From the NCBI GenBank assembly GCA_021201475.1, contig JAJQEV010000059.1, positions 10,906-74,905 on the forward strand: a stretch of DNA of 64,000 nt, given 5' to 3'. This DNA is from Clostridiales bacterium. Lineage in GTDB: Bacteria; Bacillota; Clostridia; Oscillospirales; Oscillospiraceae. The notes under the pieces were generated by a model. It saw only the letters and a program-made list of their open reading frames with translations, did no database searches and was not told where the DNA came from. The position numbers were made by a program, and so were the translations under genes. Shown here in pieces: positions 32,589 to 42,129 of the stretch (position 1 is the stretch's first letter; each line of letters begins with the position of its first letter).

Positions 32589-33557
32589 TTAAATCTTGTT
32601 GTCAGAGCCGAGTACATGGACGATCTTGTGGGCGACCATGTCCTTGACCGCCTGGCGGGCGGGCTTCAGATACTGGCGAGGATCGAAGTGATCGGGATGC
32701 TCCGCGAAGTACTTACGGATGTTGCCGGTCATGGCCAGACGGATGTCGGAGTCGATGTTGATCTTGCAGACGGCCAGCTTGGCAGCCTCACGCAGCTGAT
32801 CCTCGGGGATGCCGATGGCGTCGGGCATATTGCCGCCGTAAGTGTTGACCATCTTCACGAACTCTTGAGGCACAGAGGAGGAACCGTGCAGCACGATGGG
32901 GAAGCCAGGCAGACGCTTGATGCACTCCCGCAGCACGTCGAAGCGCAGAGGAGGAGGCACCAGGATGCCGTCCTCATTGCGGGTACACTGAGCGGGAGTG
33001 AACTTGTAAGCGCCGTGGGAGGTGCCGATAGCGATGGCCAGGGAGTCGCAGCCGGTGCGGGAAACAAACTCCTCCACCTCTTCGGGGTGGGTGTAACTCT
33101 CCTTCCCTGCTTCCACAGAAACCTCATCCTCAACGCCGGCCAGGGTGCCAAGCTCAGCCTCGACCACGACGCCATGGTCATGGGCGTACTCGACGACCTG
33201 ACGGGTCAGGGCGATATTCTCCTCAAAGGGCTTGGAGGAGGCATCGATCATGACGGAGGTGAAGCCGCCGTCGATGCAGGATTTGCACAGCTCAAAGCTG
33301 TCGCCATGGTCCAGATGCAACGCGATGGGAATCTGAGGATTCTCAATAACAGCCGCTTCCACCAGCTTGACCAGATAGGTGTGGTTTGCATAGGCACGGG
33401 CGCCCTTGGAGACCTGCAGAATAACAGGGCTGTTCAGCTCGCCCGCGGCTTCCGTGATGCCCTGAACGATTTCCATGTTGTTGACATTGAAAGCGCCGAT
33501 TGCGTAGCCGCCATCGTAAGCCTTCTTGAACATTTCGGTTGTAGTAACCAGAGGCAT
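32589..33557 (-). CDS. fba: Class II fructose-1,6-bisphosphate aldolase
   Basis: 322 residues. ALHLDHGDSFE (80-90) with the zinc His, VEAELG with the catalytic-site Glu, IGTSHGAYKF and IVLHGSSSV give the metal and phosphate-binding residues. It splits fructose-1,6-bisphosphate in glycolysis. It is transcribed away from pfp, whose product is its substrate. Ribosome site AAGGAG. Confidence 0.95.
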   Translation of the reverse strand: MPLVTTTEMFKKAYDGGYAIGAFNVNNMEIVQGITEAAGELNSPVILQVSKGARAYANHTYLVKLVEAAVIENPQIPIALHLDHGDSFELCKSCIDGGFTSVMIDASSKPFEENIALTRQVVEYAHDHGVVVEAELGTLAGVEDEVSVEAGKESYTHPEEVEEFVSRTGCDSLAIAIGTSHGAYKFTPAQCTRNEDGILVPPPLRFDVLRECIKRLPGFPIVLHGSSSVPQEFVKMVNTYGGNMPDAIGIPEDQLREAAKLAVCKINIDSDIRLAMTGNIRKYFAEHPDHFDPRQYLKPARQAVKDMVAHKIVHVLGSDNKI

Positions 33558-33590
33558 AAGAAATCAACTCCTTATAAAATTTACACAATT

Positions 33591-33619
33591 ATTTTAGCAG
33601 GAACGATTGAAAAATGCAA
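33591..33619 (-). promoter_or_regulatory. Promoter of fba
   Basis: Minus strand TTGCAT, 17 bases, TAAAAT. In the rest of the 200-bp divergent gap I see the pfp ribosome site (AGGAGG) but no unambiguous pfp promoter. Confidence 0.6.
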
Positions 33620-33759
33620 GGGGTTGTGCTATGATTTACTTGAAAATTCGGGGGAGGTACCCTGTGCTGCGCGCTTACTCATTTGTTTTGAAGGAAAAAC
33701 TGCGTAAATCTGTGCAGAATAGCGGTATGGAACTCAAATTTACTTAGGAGGAATTTTCT

Positions 33760-35007
33760 ATGAACGAATTAAAAGGCGCAATGATCGTTGGCCAGTCCGG
33801 CGGCCCATCTTCCGTTATCAACGCATCCTGCTACGGTGCAATCAAGGCTGGCCTGGACAGTGACTGCATCACGAAGGTATATGGCGCAGCCAACGGCATC
33901 GTCGGCGTCCTGACGGACAAGCTGTATATCATGGATGAGGAAGACCCGGAGGAGCTGGCTCTGATGCGCTACACCCCCTCTTCTGCCCTGGGCTCCTGCC
34001 GCTATAAAATCGCTGACCCCGATGTGGATGACACGGATTACAAGAAAATCCTGGAGATTTTCAAGAAGTATGATGTTCGCTACTTCTTCTACAACGGCGG
34101 CAACGACTCCATGGATACCTGCAACAAAATCTCCAAGTATATGAAGCGGGTAGGCTATGACTGCCGCGTCATGGGCATCCCCAAGACCATTGATAACGAC
34201 CTGTTCGGCACCGACCACTGCCCCGGCTACGCCTCCGCCGCCAAGTATATCGCCACCTCTCTGGTGGAGGTTTATCAGGACGCTCACGTCTATGACAAGG
34301 GCCAGGTCACGATTGTGGAAATCATGGGCCGTCACGCCGGCTGGCTGGCCGGAGCCGCCTCCCTGGCCAACATCACTGGCTATGGCCCCGACCTGATTTA
34401 TCTGCCCGAAGTGGACTTCAAAATGGACGAGTTCCTGGAGGACGTCAAGCGCATTTGGGACGAGAACAAGAACGTCCTGGTGGCTGTCTCTGAGGGCATT
34501 CACTATGCGGATGGTTCCTTCGTCTCCGAGGCCAAGACCTCTGCCACCGACGGCTTCGGCCATGCCCAGCTGGGCGGCCTGGCCGCACTGTTGGCCAACG
34601 TGGTGAAAGAGCAGATTCCCGGCGTCAAGGTGCGTCCCATCGAGCTGTCCCTCCTTCAGCGCTGCGGCGAGCACGTTGCCTCCCAGACCGATAACGATGA
34701 GTCCTTCCTGGCCGGTCAGACCGCTGTGAAGGAAGCCATTGCCGGTACCACCGACAAGATGGTGGGCTTCCAGTGCACCCGGGATGAGAACGGCTATAAC
34801 TGCCAGCCCGTCCTGCTGGATCTGTCCTCCGTGGCCAACTATGAGAAGAAGGTTCCCGTGGAGTGGATCAACGAGCGCGGCAACAACGTGACCGATGAGT
34901 ATATCAAGTATGCCCTGCCCTTGATTCAGGGTGAGATTCAGATGAAGAAGGAGAACAGCCTCCCCCGCTTCGTCCACCTGAAGAAGGTCGTCGCTGCCGA
35001 GCAGTAA
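33760..35007 (+). CDS. pfp: Diphosphate-dependent 6-phosphofructokinase
   Basis: 415 residues. YNGGNDSMDT and GIPKTIDND are present. The lysine in PKTIDND, where ATP enzymes have glycine, marks use of pyrophosphate. MGRHAGWLAGAASL binds fructose 6-phosphate. It catalyses the reversible step before aldolase. Ribosome site AGGAGG eight bases before ATG. Confidence 0.93.
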   Translation: MNELKGAMIVGQSGGPSSVINASCYGAIKAGLDSDCITKVYGAANGIVGVLTDKLYIMDEEDPEELALMRYTPSSALGSCRYKIADPDVDDTDYKKILEIFKKYDVRYFFYNGGNDSMDTCNKISKYMKRVGYDCRVMGIPKTIDNDLFGTDHCPGYASAAKYIATSLVEVYQDAHVYDKGQVTIVEIMGRHAGWLAGAASLANITGYGPDLIYLPEVDFKMDEFLEDVKRIWDENKNVLVAVSEGIHYADGSFVSEAKTSATDGFGHAQLGGLAALLANVVKEQIPGVKVRPIELSLLQRCGEHVASQTDNDESFLAGQTAVKEAIAGTTDKMVGFQCTRDENGYNCQPVLLDLSSVANYEKKVPVEWINERGNNVTDEYIKYALPLIQGEIQMKKENSLPRFVHLKKVVAAEQ

Positions 35008-35027
35008 TGCTATCCGTATAACATCAC

Positions 35028-35063
35028 AAAAACCGGTTCTGTTTTCGGACAGAACCGGTTTTT
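35028..35063 (+). terminator. Terminator of pfp
   Basis: AAAACCGGTTCTG / CAGAACCGGTTTTT with an 8-base loop; T-run on both strands. Confidence 0.9.
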
Positions 35064-35171
35064 GTGTGGACACCAACCGAAGATTCTGCTACACTGGGAG
35101 CAAGGAAAACAGTGGGGTTGGAAAATGAGAAATCAAACAGTTCCCGACCACAGCAGGAATACGCGAAGGTA

Positions 35172-35345
35172 ATGAGCGAACTGAACACCAACTTATCCGA
35201 TGAAGACCGGAAACAGGCCGTATTGCTCAAGCCAATAGGAAACTATATTTACACAGTGATAAACAACGGCTTCGATGATTACACCATCGTTGGAAAAACA
35301 GAAATTGATAGTTCCATTCAGGACTTCCACAGGAGGCGAAGGTAG
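35172..35345 (+). CDS. Small orphan protein
   Basis: 57 residues from MSELNTNLSDEDRKQ; an open frame extends to 35064 but without a ribosome site. IGNYIYTVINNGFDDYTIVGK suggests a small beta-rich fold, and it ends in four arginines. Its stop overlaps the next start (TAGTG). Probably accessory. Confidence 0.45.
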   Translation: MSELNTNLSDEDRKQAVLLKPIGNYIYTVINNGFDDYTIVGKTEIDSSIQDFHRRRR

Positions 35346-35563
35346 TGGCAGAGCTATCTAATACAGCGAAACAGCTGATTGTCGAACTGGAAAAGATTCG
35401 GGATGACGAGGATTTTATCCTGGGCGTTATGAGCAATGCCAAGTCAGAGGACGCCCGGGGAAAATTGCTTGATTATATTCACATGGCAAAGCGAATGGGG
35501 GACTGCGTTACCTCGGACGATATGGCAATTCTCTCACTCACTATAGGGCAGGAAAACGAATAA
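35345..35563 (+). CDS. Small helical orphan protein
   Basis: 72 residues from GTG, preceded by AGGAGG. MAELSNTAKQLIVELEKIRDDE is a charged amphipathic helix; no motif. It is coupled to the preceding small gene and lies just before a decayed phage gene, so both may belong to an old element. Confidence 0.5.
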   Translation: MAELSNTAKQLIVELEKIRDDEDFILGVMSNAKSEDARGKLLDYIHMAKRMGDCVTSDDMAILSLTIGQENE

Positions 35564-35668
35564 GCAAAAGCACGGTGTAACTGCATCATGCTTTTCTCAT
35601 GCCCAAATCCAGAAAGGAGGCTGCCCAAATGGGTCTGACACGATGTAACACCTGAAAGGGGGAACGAC

Positions 35669-35860
35669 ATGGCCGAGGTGAAAAAAGGCCGCCAGACCCC
35701 CACACAGGCCGTCACCTGCCCTATGAGGTCACTCACGGAGCGGAGGCGGTGGCGCTGTACAACGAGACGGGCCGCACCGCCCAGCAGTGGCAGGAGCTGC
35801 TGCTCTATGACATCCTGGCGGAGAATGAGGACGGGCTGTGGGTGCATACCAAACTTTTTC
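35669..35860 (+). pseudogene. Decayed phage terminase large subunit, N-terminal fragment
   Basis: It opens MAEVKKGRQTPTQAVT after AAAGGGGG. After a one-base deletion the other frame continues LPYEVTHGAEAVALYNE and RTAQQWQELLLYDILAENE to LWVHTK, the start of phage large terminases of this type. The homology then stops. The following gene is unrelated and opposite. This is a degraded phage remnant. Confidence 0.7.
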
Positions 35861-35893
35861 GTGGTTTTGGGGCAACAGCCTGCGACTGCTCTA

Positions 35894-36883
35894 TCACAAA
35901 TATTGCGCGTTCAGCCGCCGAACCTCCTCCCGCATCCGCTCCACCACGTCCTCCGGTGCGGTGAGCTTCACCCCGCTGCCCAGGCTGATGACCCAGCCTA
36001 GGAACTGCTCACTGACTGCCGCGTCTACATAAGCGGTGAAATGGCCCTCGTCCTTCCGTATCACCGGGAAGTCCTTCCCGAAGCGGTCAACCAGGACGCC
36101 GATCATACGGTTCTCGCATTCCAGGGCAACGCGGGTCTCCTCCCCGGCGTACATACCAAACAGCCGCTTTGTATAGGCCGCCGGGTCAAAGGCGGCCAGC
36201 TTTGCCTGCCCCTCCCTGGGGGCGTCCGTTACGGTGATGTTTCGCATCTTGTCCACCCGGTAGTGCTTGATGGTGTCAGAGGAGGATTCGTAGGCAATCA
36301 AATAGTAGTTCTCATCATCCCACCGCAGATGCCACGGGCTGACGCAGTACCAGGCCCCGCCCCGGCGCAGTTCCTCCTCCTTTTGGAGGTTCCACTGGAA
36401 GTAATGAAAACGGATTTGGCAATTCCGACTGATGGCCGTATGAATATCATCCACGTTATAGTAAATGCTTTCGTTCATGGTCTTGACCCGACCTGCAATC
36501 AGCACCTGGCGCTGGAGCTGCTTGCCGTCGTGGATGCTGCACAGCGTTTCCAGCTTCCGAATCAGCTCCCTGGATTTCCGCTCCGTGATGAACTTGGAGG
36601 ACTGGACAGCGTCCACCAGGAGCTTCAATTCCGGCAGTTCAAACGTTCTGGAGACCAGGTGATAGGTGTGCGCCCGCCCGCTCTGCATGGCGACGATGTC
36701 CATGCCGAACTGCCGCAAATCCTCAATGTCCTGATACAGCGTTTTCCGCTCTACACTTACGCCATACTGTTGCAGCCTGGCAATCAGTTCGCCTGCGGTC
36801 AGTCCGTGGCTCTCGTCTGTCTCCTCAAAGAAAATTTTCGCCAGATATAAAGCCTTCCGTTTTTGATTCTGTCCCTTTGCCAT
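35894..36883 (-). CDS. WYL-domain transcriptional regulator
   Basis: 329 residues from MAKGQNQKRKALYLAKIF. N-terminal winged HTH (LTAGELIARLQQYGVSVERKTLYQDI), then a WYL domain (YCVSPWHLRWDDENYYLIAYE, HYRVDKM) and a C-terminal WCX-type region. WYL regulators sense ligands or nucleic acids and often control DNA-damage or defence genes. No defence genes are adjacent. The 3' end reaches the terminase remnant. Confidence 0.85.
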   Translation of the reverse strand: MAKGQNQKRKALYLAKIFFEETDESHGLTAGELIARLQQYGVSVERKTLYQDIEDLRQFGMDIVAMQSGRAHTYHLVSRTFELPELKLLVDAVQSSKFITERKSRELIRKLETLCSIHDGKQLQRQVLIAGRVKTMNESIYYNVDDIHTAISRNCQIRFHYFQWNLQKEEELRRGGAWYCVSPWHLRWDDENYYLIAYESSSDTIKHYRVDKMRNITVTDAPREGQAKLAAFDPAAYTKRLFGMYAGEETRVALECENRMIGVLVDRFGKDFPVIRKDEGHFTAYVDAAVSEQFLGWVISLGSGVKLTAPEDVVERMREEVRRLNAQYL

Positions 36884-37095
36884 TGTAAACGCGCACTCCC
36901 CTTCTGTGTTTTTCTTATCATAGCACAGGGGGAGAGAAAATGGAAGGTTATCTGTCGTCTTGACAGATACAGTTATGGCCCAGGGCAGATTTCCGTAGGA
37001 ATTACTGAGGTTACACTTGTTTTGCCATAGCAAGACTGCTATAATAAAAGAACGGATATGATACTGGAAAACCGCATATATGGAGTTGATTTTAG

Positions 37096-37671
37096 ATGTT
37101 TTCACAGTATAATTTGCAGACCCGGCAGATGCTGACGGGCAACCTCCTGCTGGCAGCCTGTTGCGTGTTTTATCTGGCGTGGTGGTTGATAGCCTTCAAG
37201 CCGGAAGGCGCAATTAAGGGGGTGAAAAGCGGATGGCTGCTGATTCCGGCGCTTCTGCTTGGGGTGGAGGCAGTCGTTGAAATCGCCCGGGGAAGCGATG
37301 CAGACGGACAGAGAGGATTGCTCTCAAGAACTGCGATTGTAATGGGCGGCATTATCGCCTATGTTGTTCTGCTGGCGGCGTCCTCTATCATCCTGAAACG
37401 ACAGGTCACAACAGAACTGCTCCTCATCGTGGGCTGGACTGTATTGATGTTCCTGGAGATAAGTGGGCTTTTTGCCCTGGGGCAGTATTCCGGGGCCATG
37501 GCAATCGCCTTTCTTGTGATTACTGTCATTGTTGCGATTGTCAGCCTTGTTTGTTACCTGCTGTATTATAACCTGGACAGTGTGAAAGGATATATAGATG
37601 GTATGATACCGCTGCTGCTGGTCGCCGTGATGATGATTGCGGTGACGATCAGCGTGGTAAGCACAAAATGA
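37096..37671 (+). CDS. Polytopic membrane protein of unknown function
   Basis: 191 residues with about six membrane helices (for example LLLAACCVFYLAWWLIAF, LLLIVGWTVLMFLEISGLFAL). The loops are short and no motif is recognised. It is divergent from the WYL regulator by about 210 bases, so it is a plausible target. Confidence 0.7.
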   Translation: MFSQYNLQTRQMLTGNLLLAACCVFYLAWWLIAFKPEGAIKGVKSGWLLIPALLLGVEAVVEIARGSDADGQRGLLSRTAIVMGGIIAYVVLLAASSIILKRQVTTELLLIVGWTVLMFLEISGLFALGQYSGAMAIAFLVITVIVAIVSLVCYLLYYNLDSVKGYIDGMIPLLLVAVMMIAVTISVVSTK

Positions 37672-37768
37672 TGAAGCCGGACAAGGTACGGATGCATGGA
37701 GGGATTGGATGTTCAGAATTGAAATTTTGTGAGCCATCTGTTAGAATACGAGAAAAGGAGACGATACT

Positions 37769-38281
37769 ATGAAGCTATTGGTCGTTGTAGATATGCAAAA
37801 GGACTTTGTGGACGGTGCGCTGGGAACCTCGGAGGCAGTGGCCATTGTGCCCCGTGTGCAGGAAAAGGTCGTAGCCCGCCAAGCAGCAGGTTGGACTGTG
37901 GTATTCACACGTGACACCCATACGGAGCAGTACCTGGACACCCAGGAGGGCCGGAAACTGCCGGTCCCCCACTGCATCCGGGGGACGCCTGGCTGGGAGA
38001 TTATCCCAGAGCTCTCCCCTCAGGGCTGCCTGATTCTGGATAAGCCCTCCTTCGGTTCCCTGGAGCTGGCCCGTTATGCGGCCCAATTAGGGGACCTGGA
38101 GGAGATTGAACTGGTCGGCCTGTGTACGGACATCTGTGTGATTTCCAACGCGTTGCTGCTCAAGGCAGCCGTTCCGGAAGTGCTGATCCGTGTCGATGCG
38201 TCCTGCTGCGCCGGCGTTACGCCTGACAGCCACGCCAATGCCCTGCGTGCTATGGAGATGTGTCAAATCAATGTGGAATGA
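37769..38281 (+). CDS. Isochorismatase-family hydrolase, nicotinamidase-like
   Basis: 170 residues. The catalytic triad is Asp in VVDMQKDFVDG, Lys in DKPSFGS and Cys in GLCTDICVISN. It probably converts nicotinamide to nicotinate for NAD salvage; other amides are possible. Ribosome site AAAAGGAG. Confidence 0.85.
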   Translation: MKLLVVVDMQKDFVDGALGTSEAVAIVPRVQEKVVARQAAGWTVVFTRDTHTEQYLDTQEGRKLPVPHCIRGTPGWEIIPELSPQGCLILDKPSFGSLELARYAAQLGDLEEIELVGLCTDICVISNALLLKAAVPEVLIRVDASCCAGVTPDSHANALRAMEMCQINVE

Positions 38282-38313
38282 GTCGCATTCTGTTCACAGT
38301 TTATTCAGGCGCA

Positions 38314-38346
38314 CTGCCAGCTCCGTTGAGGGCTGGCAGCGCTTTT
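38314..38346 (+). terminator. Terminator after the nicotinamidase-like gene
   Basis: CTGCCAGC / GCTGGCAG with a 10-base loop, then CGCTTTTAAT. Confidence 0.75.
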
Positions 38347-38403
38347 AATCTGCTTGCAGCCCGCAGCGGTTTTGGCAGGACCGCTTCCTGTGGAATTTTA
38401 GAG

Positions 38404-38432
38404 TTGATTTCCTATTTGGGTTATAGTATAGT
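38404..38432 (+). promoter_or_regulatory. Promoter ahead of the ABC exporter operon
   Basis: TTGATT, 17 bases, TATAGT, immediately before a small basic ORF and the exporter pair. This is the only clear promoter in the 377-base gap. Confidence 0.65.
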
Positions 38433-38449
38433 GAGGTTAGTGTGAGCTA

Positions 38450-38587
38450 ATGCCTAAATCAAAAAAGATACGTCGTATCCTCTTCATAACAATTCGGACA
38501 ATCCGGCAGGCCGCGCTTAAAATGAGCTGCTTTTTCGTGGCACAAAAGTTAGGCTTTGCTAATCACAGTGCGGTCACGCTGCATTGA
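38450..38587 (+). CDS. Small basic ORF preceding the ABC exporter
   Basis: 45 residues, MPKSKKIRRILFITIRTIRQ at the start, then a hydrophobic CFFVAQKLGF stretch, ending ANHSAVTLH. It lies between a good promoter and the exporter genes, in the same direction, and ends 71 bases before them. The ribosome site is weak. It could be a regulatory leader peptide, a small membrane partner or an exported peptide, and it might not be translated. Confidence 0.35.
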   Translation: MPKSKKIRRILFITIRTIRQAALKMSCFFVAQKLGFANHSAVTLH

Positions 38588-38658
38588 CAAGGCAGGATGC
38601 TCATACCCTTTGATGCCCTGCCGCACAAGGGAACAAATTCAGAAAGGAAGTAAACAGT

Positions 38659-40392
38659 ATGATGATTGACAGACGGCTAATCGGCACGGTCAGCGAAAGC
38701 ATGAAGTACATCATAGGAAATGTGCTTTTCCAGTGGTGTTCTCTGGTGGCCAACATCGCCATGATGACAGGTATCACGGCGTTTCTGGCTGGAGTGTTCA
38801 CCGGAGAGGGCCAGACGATGCAGGCCACAGCTGTTGTTGTTCTGGCGGCGGTTGTTGTGCGCTTTGTCTGCACCATCGGCGCGTCACGGATGAGCTTTCT
38901 CTCCTCCAGGGCGGTCAAGCGGACGCTGCGGGAGCAGATTTATCAAAAGCTGCTGCGGCTGGGTGCATCCTACAACGAGGAAGTCAAAACTTCTGAAGTA
39001 GTCCAGGTGGCCGTAGAGGGCGTAGATCAACTGGAAACCTACTTCGGCGCTTATCTTCCTCAGTTTTTTTACGCCATGCTGGCTCCGCTGACGCTGTTCG
39101 TGTATCTGTGCTTTGTGAATATCCCCTCAGCCATCGTGCTGCTGGTGTGTGTGCCGCTGATTCCGGTGGCCATTGCGGCGGTGCAGACCTGGGCCAAAAA
39201 GCTGCTGAGTAAATATTGGGGGCAGTACACCGCCCTGGGCGATACCTTTCTGGAGAATCTACAGGGGCTGACCACCCTGAAAATCTACCAGGCAGATGAA
39301 TTTAAGCAGCAGGAGATGAACGAGGAAGCGGAGAAGTTTCGCCGCATCACCATGAAGGTGCTGACCATGCAGCTGAACTCCATCACCATCATGGACTTCA
39401 TCGCCTACGGTGGGGCAGCGCTGGGCATTATCATGGCCGCCACACAGTGCGCTGCGGGGCACGTCAGCCTGGCCGGGTGCCTGCTTATCATCCTGCTGAG
39501 TGCGGATTTCTTCCTTCCCATGCGCCAACTGGGCTCCTACTTCCACATTGCCATGAACGGTATGGCTGCCAGCGACAAAATCTTCCACCTGCTTGACTTG
39601 CCGGAGGAGGAACAGAAGACGACGCGTTGCCCGGCAGGCGCTTCCATCGTCTGCCGCGGGCTGCGTTTCTCCTACGAGCCGGAGCGGGAAGTGCTCCACG
39701 GCATCGACCTGGAGTTCCCACAGGGAGGCTTCCTCTCCATTGTCGGGGAATCCGGCTGCGGCAAATCCACCGTAGCAACGATCCTGATGGGTCGGAACCG
39801 GTCCTATCAGGGCAGCGTCACCATAGGCGGTGTGGAGCTGCGGGAGCTAAACGAGGCCAGTCTGATGGAAAACATCACCTATATCAGCCATCAGAGCTAC
39901 CTGTTCAGGGGCACCGTTCGGGACAATCTGCTGATGGGCCGTCCGGATGCGGATGATGAAATCCTTTGGAACGTGCTGGAACAGGTGAAGCTGGCGGATT
40001 TCCTCAGGGAGGAAAACGGCCTGGATACCTGCCTGACGGAACAGGGCGGCAATCTGTCCGGCGGCCAGCGTCAGCGGCTGGCGCTGGCCCGGGCGCTGCT
40101 CCACGACAGTCCTGTGTACCTCTTTGACGAAGCCACCTCCAACATCGATGTAGAGAGCGAGACCGACATCATGGCGCAGATTCATGCCCTGGCAAAGCGA
40201 AAGACCGTCATCCTGATTTCCCACCGTCTGGCGAACGTGACCGCGTCAGACTGCATTTATGTCATGGATAACGGTATCATCACGGAGCGGGGCACCCATG
40301 AAGTTCTTTTGCAGAAGGGCGGCCAATATGCCGCGCTGTGGCAGACGCAGCAGCGCCTGGAAAATTACGGAAAGGACGGTGCGGTGCAATGA
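38659..40392 (+). CDS. CydD-like ABC exporter subunit
   Basis: 577 residues. A six-helix transmembrane domain (about 15-310) contains GDTFLENLQGLTTLKIYQAD, typical of CydD-like half-transporters. The nucleotide-binding domain has Walker A GESGCGKST, signature LSGGQRQR and Walker B VYLFDEATSNID. It forms a heterodimer with the next gene product. CydDC exports glutathione or cysteine for cytochrome bd assembly, but no cydAB is here, so the substrate is open. Confidence 0.85.
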   Translation: MMIDRRLIGTVSESMKYIIGNVLFQWCSLVANIAMMTGITAFLAGVFTGEGQTMQATAVVVLAAVVVRFVCTIGASRMSFLSSRAVKRTLREQIYQKLLRLGASYNEEVKTSEVVQVAVEGVDQLETYFGAYLPQFFYAMLAPLTLFVYLCFVNIPSAIVLLVCVPLIPVAIAAVQTWAKKLLSKYWGQYTALGDTFLENLQGLTTLKIYQADEFKQQEMNEEAEKFRRITMKVLTMQLNSITIMDFIAYGGAALGIIMAATQCAAGHVSLAGCLLIILLSADFFLPMRQLGSYFHIAMNGMAASDKIFHLLDLPEEEQKTTRCPAGASIVCRGLRFSYEPEREVLHGIDLEFPQGGFLSIVGESGCGKSTVATILMGRNRSYQGSVTIGGVELRELNEASLMENITYISHQSYLFRGTVRDNLLMGRPDADDEILWNVLEQVKLADFLREENGLDTCLTEQGGNLSGGQRQRLALARALLHDSPVYLFDEATSNIDVESETDIMAQIHALAKRKTVILISHRLANVTASDCIYVMDNGIITERGTHEVLLQKGGQYAALWQTQQRLENYGKDGAVQ

Positions 40393-42047
40393 AACGGAGA
40401 AGTGGATTTACCGTTATGCTACGACTGGTGGGTCTGGTGAAGCCCCTGACGGGCTTCATGGTGCTGGCCATCTGCATGGGCCTGATCGGTCACCTGTGCG
40501 CCACCTTTATCACGGTGCTGGGCGGCTATGCTGTGCTGGAACTGGTGGGCGTTGAAACCCCCTTCTCCCTGATTGGAATATTTACCTGCGTGCTACTCTT
40601 CGCCCTTCTGCGGGCAGGGCTGCGCTATGGGGAGCAGGCATGCAATCACTTCATCGCCTTCAAGCTGTTGGCGTTGATTCGGGACAGGGTATTCCGGGCG
40701 CTGCGGAAGCTCTGCCCTGCCAAGCTGGAGGGGCGGGACAAGGGGGACCTAATCTCCGTCATCACCTCCGATATCGAGCTGTTGGAGGTATTTTACGCCC
40801 ATACCATCTCTCCGGCGGTCATTGCACTGCTGTTCACCATCATTCTGTGCCTGTTCATCGGCTCCTTCCACTGGGCGCTGGGGCTGCTGGCGCTGATAGC
40901 GTATCTGGTGGTTGGCATTGTCATGCCGCTGGCCACATCCAAGCTCAGCGGAGATGCGGGGCTGCGGTTCCGCACCGACTCAGGTGCGCTCTCTGGCTTC
41001 GTGCTGGACAGTATGCGTGGGCTGTCTGAGACCATTCAATACGCCCAAGGCGCAGAGCGCCTCACGGAGATGAACCGCCGCACCGACGCTCTTTCCGGTA
41101 CCGAAGAGCAGATGAAACGGAACACAGGGCTGAACAGCGCCGTAACCAATACGGTGATTCTGCTCTTCGACCTTGCCATGCTGCTGGCCGCCGCTTCCCT
41201 CTACCGGCAGGGTCAGGTGGACTTCGCCGGAGTGCTGGTTCCTGTCATCGCGCTGTTCTCCTCCTTCGGCCCTGTGGTGGCTCTGGCGGGGCTGGGCAGC
41301 ACACTGCAAAATACCTTCGCGGCCGGCAATCGGGTGCTGGATATCCTGGAGGAAACGCCGGTGACGGAGGAGATTTCCGGGCAGCCGGAGATATCCTTCC
41401 AAGGCGCGGCGGCGGAGCAGGTAACCTTTTCCTATGGGCAGGAGGTCATTTTGCAGGATGTCTCCGCCCGCTTCCCGGAGCATCAAATCATCGGCATCAC
41501 GGGCCGCAGCGGCAGTGGGAAGTCTACCCTATTAAAGCTGCTGATGCGTTTTTGGAGCGTAGACAGGGGAAAAATCTCCGTCTCCGGCACGGCGGTGGAG
41601 GCCATCAATACCGCAAACCTGCGGGATATGGAGAGCTTCGTGACCCAGGAAACCCACCTCTTCCATGACAGCATCCGTAACAATTTGCGCATTGCAAAAC
41701 TGGATGCCACAGACGTGGAAATCGTTGCAGCCTGCCAAAAGGCGTCGGTTCATGATTTCATTATGACCCTGCCCAAAGGCTACGACACGCCGGTGGGCGA
41801 ATTGGGCGATACCCTCTCCGGCGGAGAGCGGCAGCGGCTGGGGCTGGCCCGCGCCTTCCTCCACGATGCGCCTTTTGTGCTGCTGGATGAGCCAACCAGC
41901 AATCTGGACAGCCTGAACGAGGCGGTGATTCTGCGCTCCCTGCGGGAGGAGCAGACGGATAAGACGGTCGTGCTGGTTTCCCACCGCCGTTCCACCATGC
42001 GTATTGCCGATACGGTCTACTCAGTGGAGCATGGTAGGATGAGCTAG
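40389..42047 (+). CDS. CydC-like ABC exporter subunit
   Basis: 552 residues from MKRRSGFTVMLRLVGLVK, overlapping the first subunit by four bases. Six helices, then Walker A GRSGSGKST, signature LSGGERQR and Walker B FVLLDEPTSNLD. This is the second half of the heterodimer, and both ATP sites look intact. Confidence 0.85.
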   Translation: MKRRSGFTVMLRLVGLVKPLTGFMVLAICMGLIGHLCATFITVLGGYAVLELVGVETPFSLIGIFTCVLLFALLRAGLRYGEQACNHFIAFKLLALIRDRVFRALRKLCPAKLEGRDKGDLISVITSDIELLEVFYAHTISPAVIALLFTIILCLFIGSFHWALGLLALIAYLVVGIVMPLATSKLSGDAGLRFRTDSGALSGFVLDSMRGLSETIQYAQGAERLTEMNRRTDALSGTEEQMKRNTGLNSAVTNTVILLFDLAMLLAAASLYRQGQVDFAGVLVPVIALFSSFGPVVALAGLGSTLQNTFAAGNRVLDILEETPVTEEISGQPEISFQGAAAEQVTFSYGQEVILQDVSARFPEHQIIGITGRSGSGKSTLLKLLMRFWSVDRGKISVSGTAVEAINTANLRDMESFVTQETHLFHDSIRNNLRIAKLDATDVEIVAACQKASVHDFIMTLPKGYDTPVGELGDTLSGGERQRLGLARAFLHDAPFVLLDEPTSNLDSLNEAVILRSLREEQTDKTVVLVSHRRSTMRIADTVYSVEHGRMS

Positions 42048-42129
42048 GCTCGTTATCAACCAAAAAGCGCTGCTATTTCCCGATTTGCAGGTGACAGTCC
42101 GCCATTCAACGATTGGTTCAGACAGAAAC

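Noticed and set aside
33769-35076. 435-residue open frame opposite pfp
   Set aside because: It is the antisense shadow of a highly conserved enzyme gene and has no ribosome site or motif.
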